DNA from: JAAYXU01 sp050942555
Lineage (GTDB): Bacteria; Bacillota; Clostridia; Christensenellales; UMGS416
Length of the DNA: 5,886 nucleotides
NCBI GenBank assembly: GCA_050942555.1
Contig: JBMNNN010000134.1
Coordinates: 1 to 5,886, forward strand
Reading direction: 5' to 3'
Each line of letters begins with the position of its first letter. Within the stretch, counting starts at the first letter, position 1. The notes below the pieces were generated by a model. It saw only the letters and a program-made list of their open reading frames with translations. It did no database searches and was not told where the DNA came from. Made by a program: the position numbers and the translations under genes. Positions 5,168 through 5,886 of the stretch are shown piece after piece.

Positions 5168-5886
5168 ATGGGGAGGCGTGCGATAACATTTTTTCGTCTC
5201 GCTACGACCATGTCGGCGCTGCCGCTGACGGGCTGCGCGCGCGCGGACAGCGGCGCGGCGCCTGATGGCCGCTGGTTTTGGATCGCGGCGCTCGCGGCGC
5301 TGGCGGGAGCGGCCGCGTGCTTTTTTGCCGACAGACTGCACAGGCGTGCACGCCGTGCTCCCGCTGCCCCGGCCGAAAAGGACGCGGTGGAGGCCTTCGG
5401 GCGCAATCCGCTGCCCATGGCGGTGCTCAGGGCCGACGATGGCCCCGGATGGGATTGGGCCGCCGCGCGCATCGACGCCGCGAACGAGGCTTTCTCCCGG
5501 CTCGCGGGAAAGACTCCGGGCGAGCTTGTGGGTATGTCGCTGGGCGAAGTGCTTCCGATGGGCATGTCCGACGCGCAGATGGGCGCGGAGGACTTTCTCA
5601 TCATCCGGGACGACGAGCAGGAGGGCTGGAGCGCCATCGAGGTCTCGAGCTTCGAGCTTGGCGGGAAGCCGCAGACCCGCTGCGCTGTGTTCGTAGAAAA
5701 AGAGATCCGGCTTGAGCAGGATCAGCAGCGCCTGCTGGAAAAACTGGAGCGCCACTACCAGCACAAGGTCTACCACGATTCGCTGACGGATCTTCTTAAC
5801 CGCGACGGGATGCGCATGCGGATGGAGAAGCAGTTCGAGCGGGCCGAAGGCAGACTGATGATGGCGATGTTCATGGATCTTGATAA
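5168..5886 (+). CDS. Membrane-anchored PAS-GGDEF protein (putative diguanylate cyclase), 5' part only
   Basis: The frame is open to the window edge: 239 complete residues are visible and the gene is cut there. Order of parts: a basic N-terminus and hydrophobic stretch ending in a lipobox-like LTGC (20-23); a probable transmembrane helix about W36-F53, followed by an arginine cluster (56-63) that puts the rest in the cytoplasm; a PAS-like domain about 75-180, with NPLPMAVLRAD and IDAANEAFSRLAGKTPGELVG; a helical linker about 180-203; then the start of a GGDEF domain at HDSLTDLLNRDGM (203-215). MFMDLD (234-239) is the first metal-binding strand (consensus DLDxFK). The GG[D/E]EF active site lies beyond the window, so catalytic activity cannot be judged, and an EAL domain could follow. 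If active it would make c-di-GMP from GTP. Its start is 74 bp after the small acidic gene, with no clear promoter between, so it may be read through from the CoADR operon. Confidence 0.85.
   Translation, partial: MGRRAITFFRLATTMSALPLTGCARADSGAAPDGRWFWIAALAALAGAAACFFADRLHRRARRAPAAPAEKDAVEAFGRNPLPMAVLRADDGPGWDWAAARIDAANEAFSRLAGKTPGELVGMSLGEVLPMGMSDAQMGAEDFLIIRDDEQEGWSAIEVSSFELGGKPQTRCAVFVEKEIRLEQDQQRLLEKLERHYQHKVYHDSLTDLLNRDGMRMRMEKQFERAEGRLMMAMFMDLD

Noticed and set aside
4775..5776. Minus-strand open frame of 333 codons opposite the small acidic gene and the GGDEF gene
   Set aside because: It is antisense to the PAS-GGDEF coding sequence, which has clear motifs and a strong ribosome site. 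The low-complexity Arg/Ser/Ala composition marks it as a shadow.
1..5886. tRNA, rRNA, CRISPR array, riboswitch or mobile-element genes
   Set aside because: No repeat-spacer pattern, tRNA cloverleaf, rRNA-like stretch, recognised riboswitch core or transposase/integrase coding sequence was seen on either strand.

Overview
The window reads as a bacterial chromosome segment from a GC-rich, probably anaerobic Firmicute (Clostridia-like). This rests on strong AGGAG-type ribosome binding sites, tightly packed co-directional genes, and a CoA-disulfide reductase/rhodanese fusion of the kind known from Firmicutes. No species marker is present, so the taxonomy is inference. All genes found lie on the + strand.

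Region by region: (a) 56-1063 encodes a uroporphyrinogen-decarboxylase-fold (URO-D/MtaA-like) protein. It is clearly richer in A+T than the rest of the window (roughly 40-48% GC on the lines I counted, against mid-to-high 60s downstream) and looks like a foreign or recently acquired gene. (b) 1064-1336 is intergenic. It holds a hairpin, a good intrinsic terminator ending in six T's, and a plausible sigma-A promoter. (c) 1337-2736 is a two-gene unit: a degenerate GNAT-like protein with a cysteine-rich tail, then an alpha/beta hydrolase of the monoacylglycerol-lipase type. (d) At 2751-2785 a second promoter is overlaid by a perfect 16-bp palindrome, directly in front of an ArsR-family repressor (2802-3107). 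(e) The repressor is followed, 6 bp away, by a CoA-disulfide reductase with a C-terminal rhodanese domain (3114-4793). Next come an unrecognised 89-residue acidic protein starting at TTG (4824-5093) and the 5' part of a membrane-anchored PAS-GGDEF protein (5168 to the window edge).

Interpretation: the palindrome over the -10 box suggests an autoregulated thiol/persulfide-stress operon. The ArsR protein would repress itself and the CoADR-rhodanese enzyme, which reduces CoA disulfide, CoA persulfide or polysulfide with NAD(P)H. The small acidic protein follows without a visible terminator and may share the transcript. The PAS-GGDEF gene begins 74 bp further on and may be read through, which would place a c-di-GMP signalling protein downstream of a redox-sulfur operon. 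That link is a hypothesis from gene order only. The most unusual items are the small unknown protein, the single-cysteine ArsR sensor with its operator, the cysteine-tailed GNAT remnant, and the lipobox-plus-transmembrane N-terminus of the GGDEF protein.
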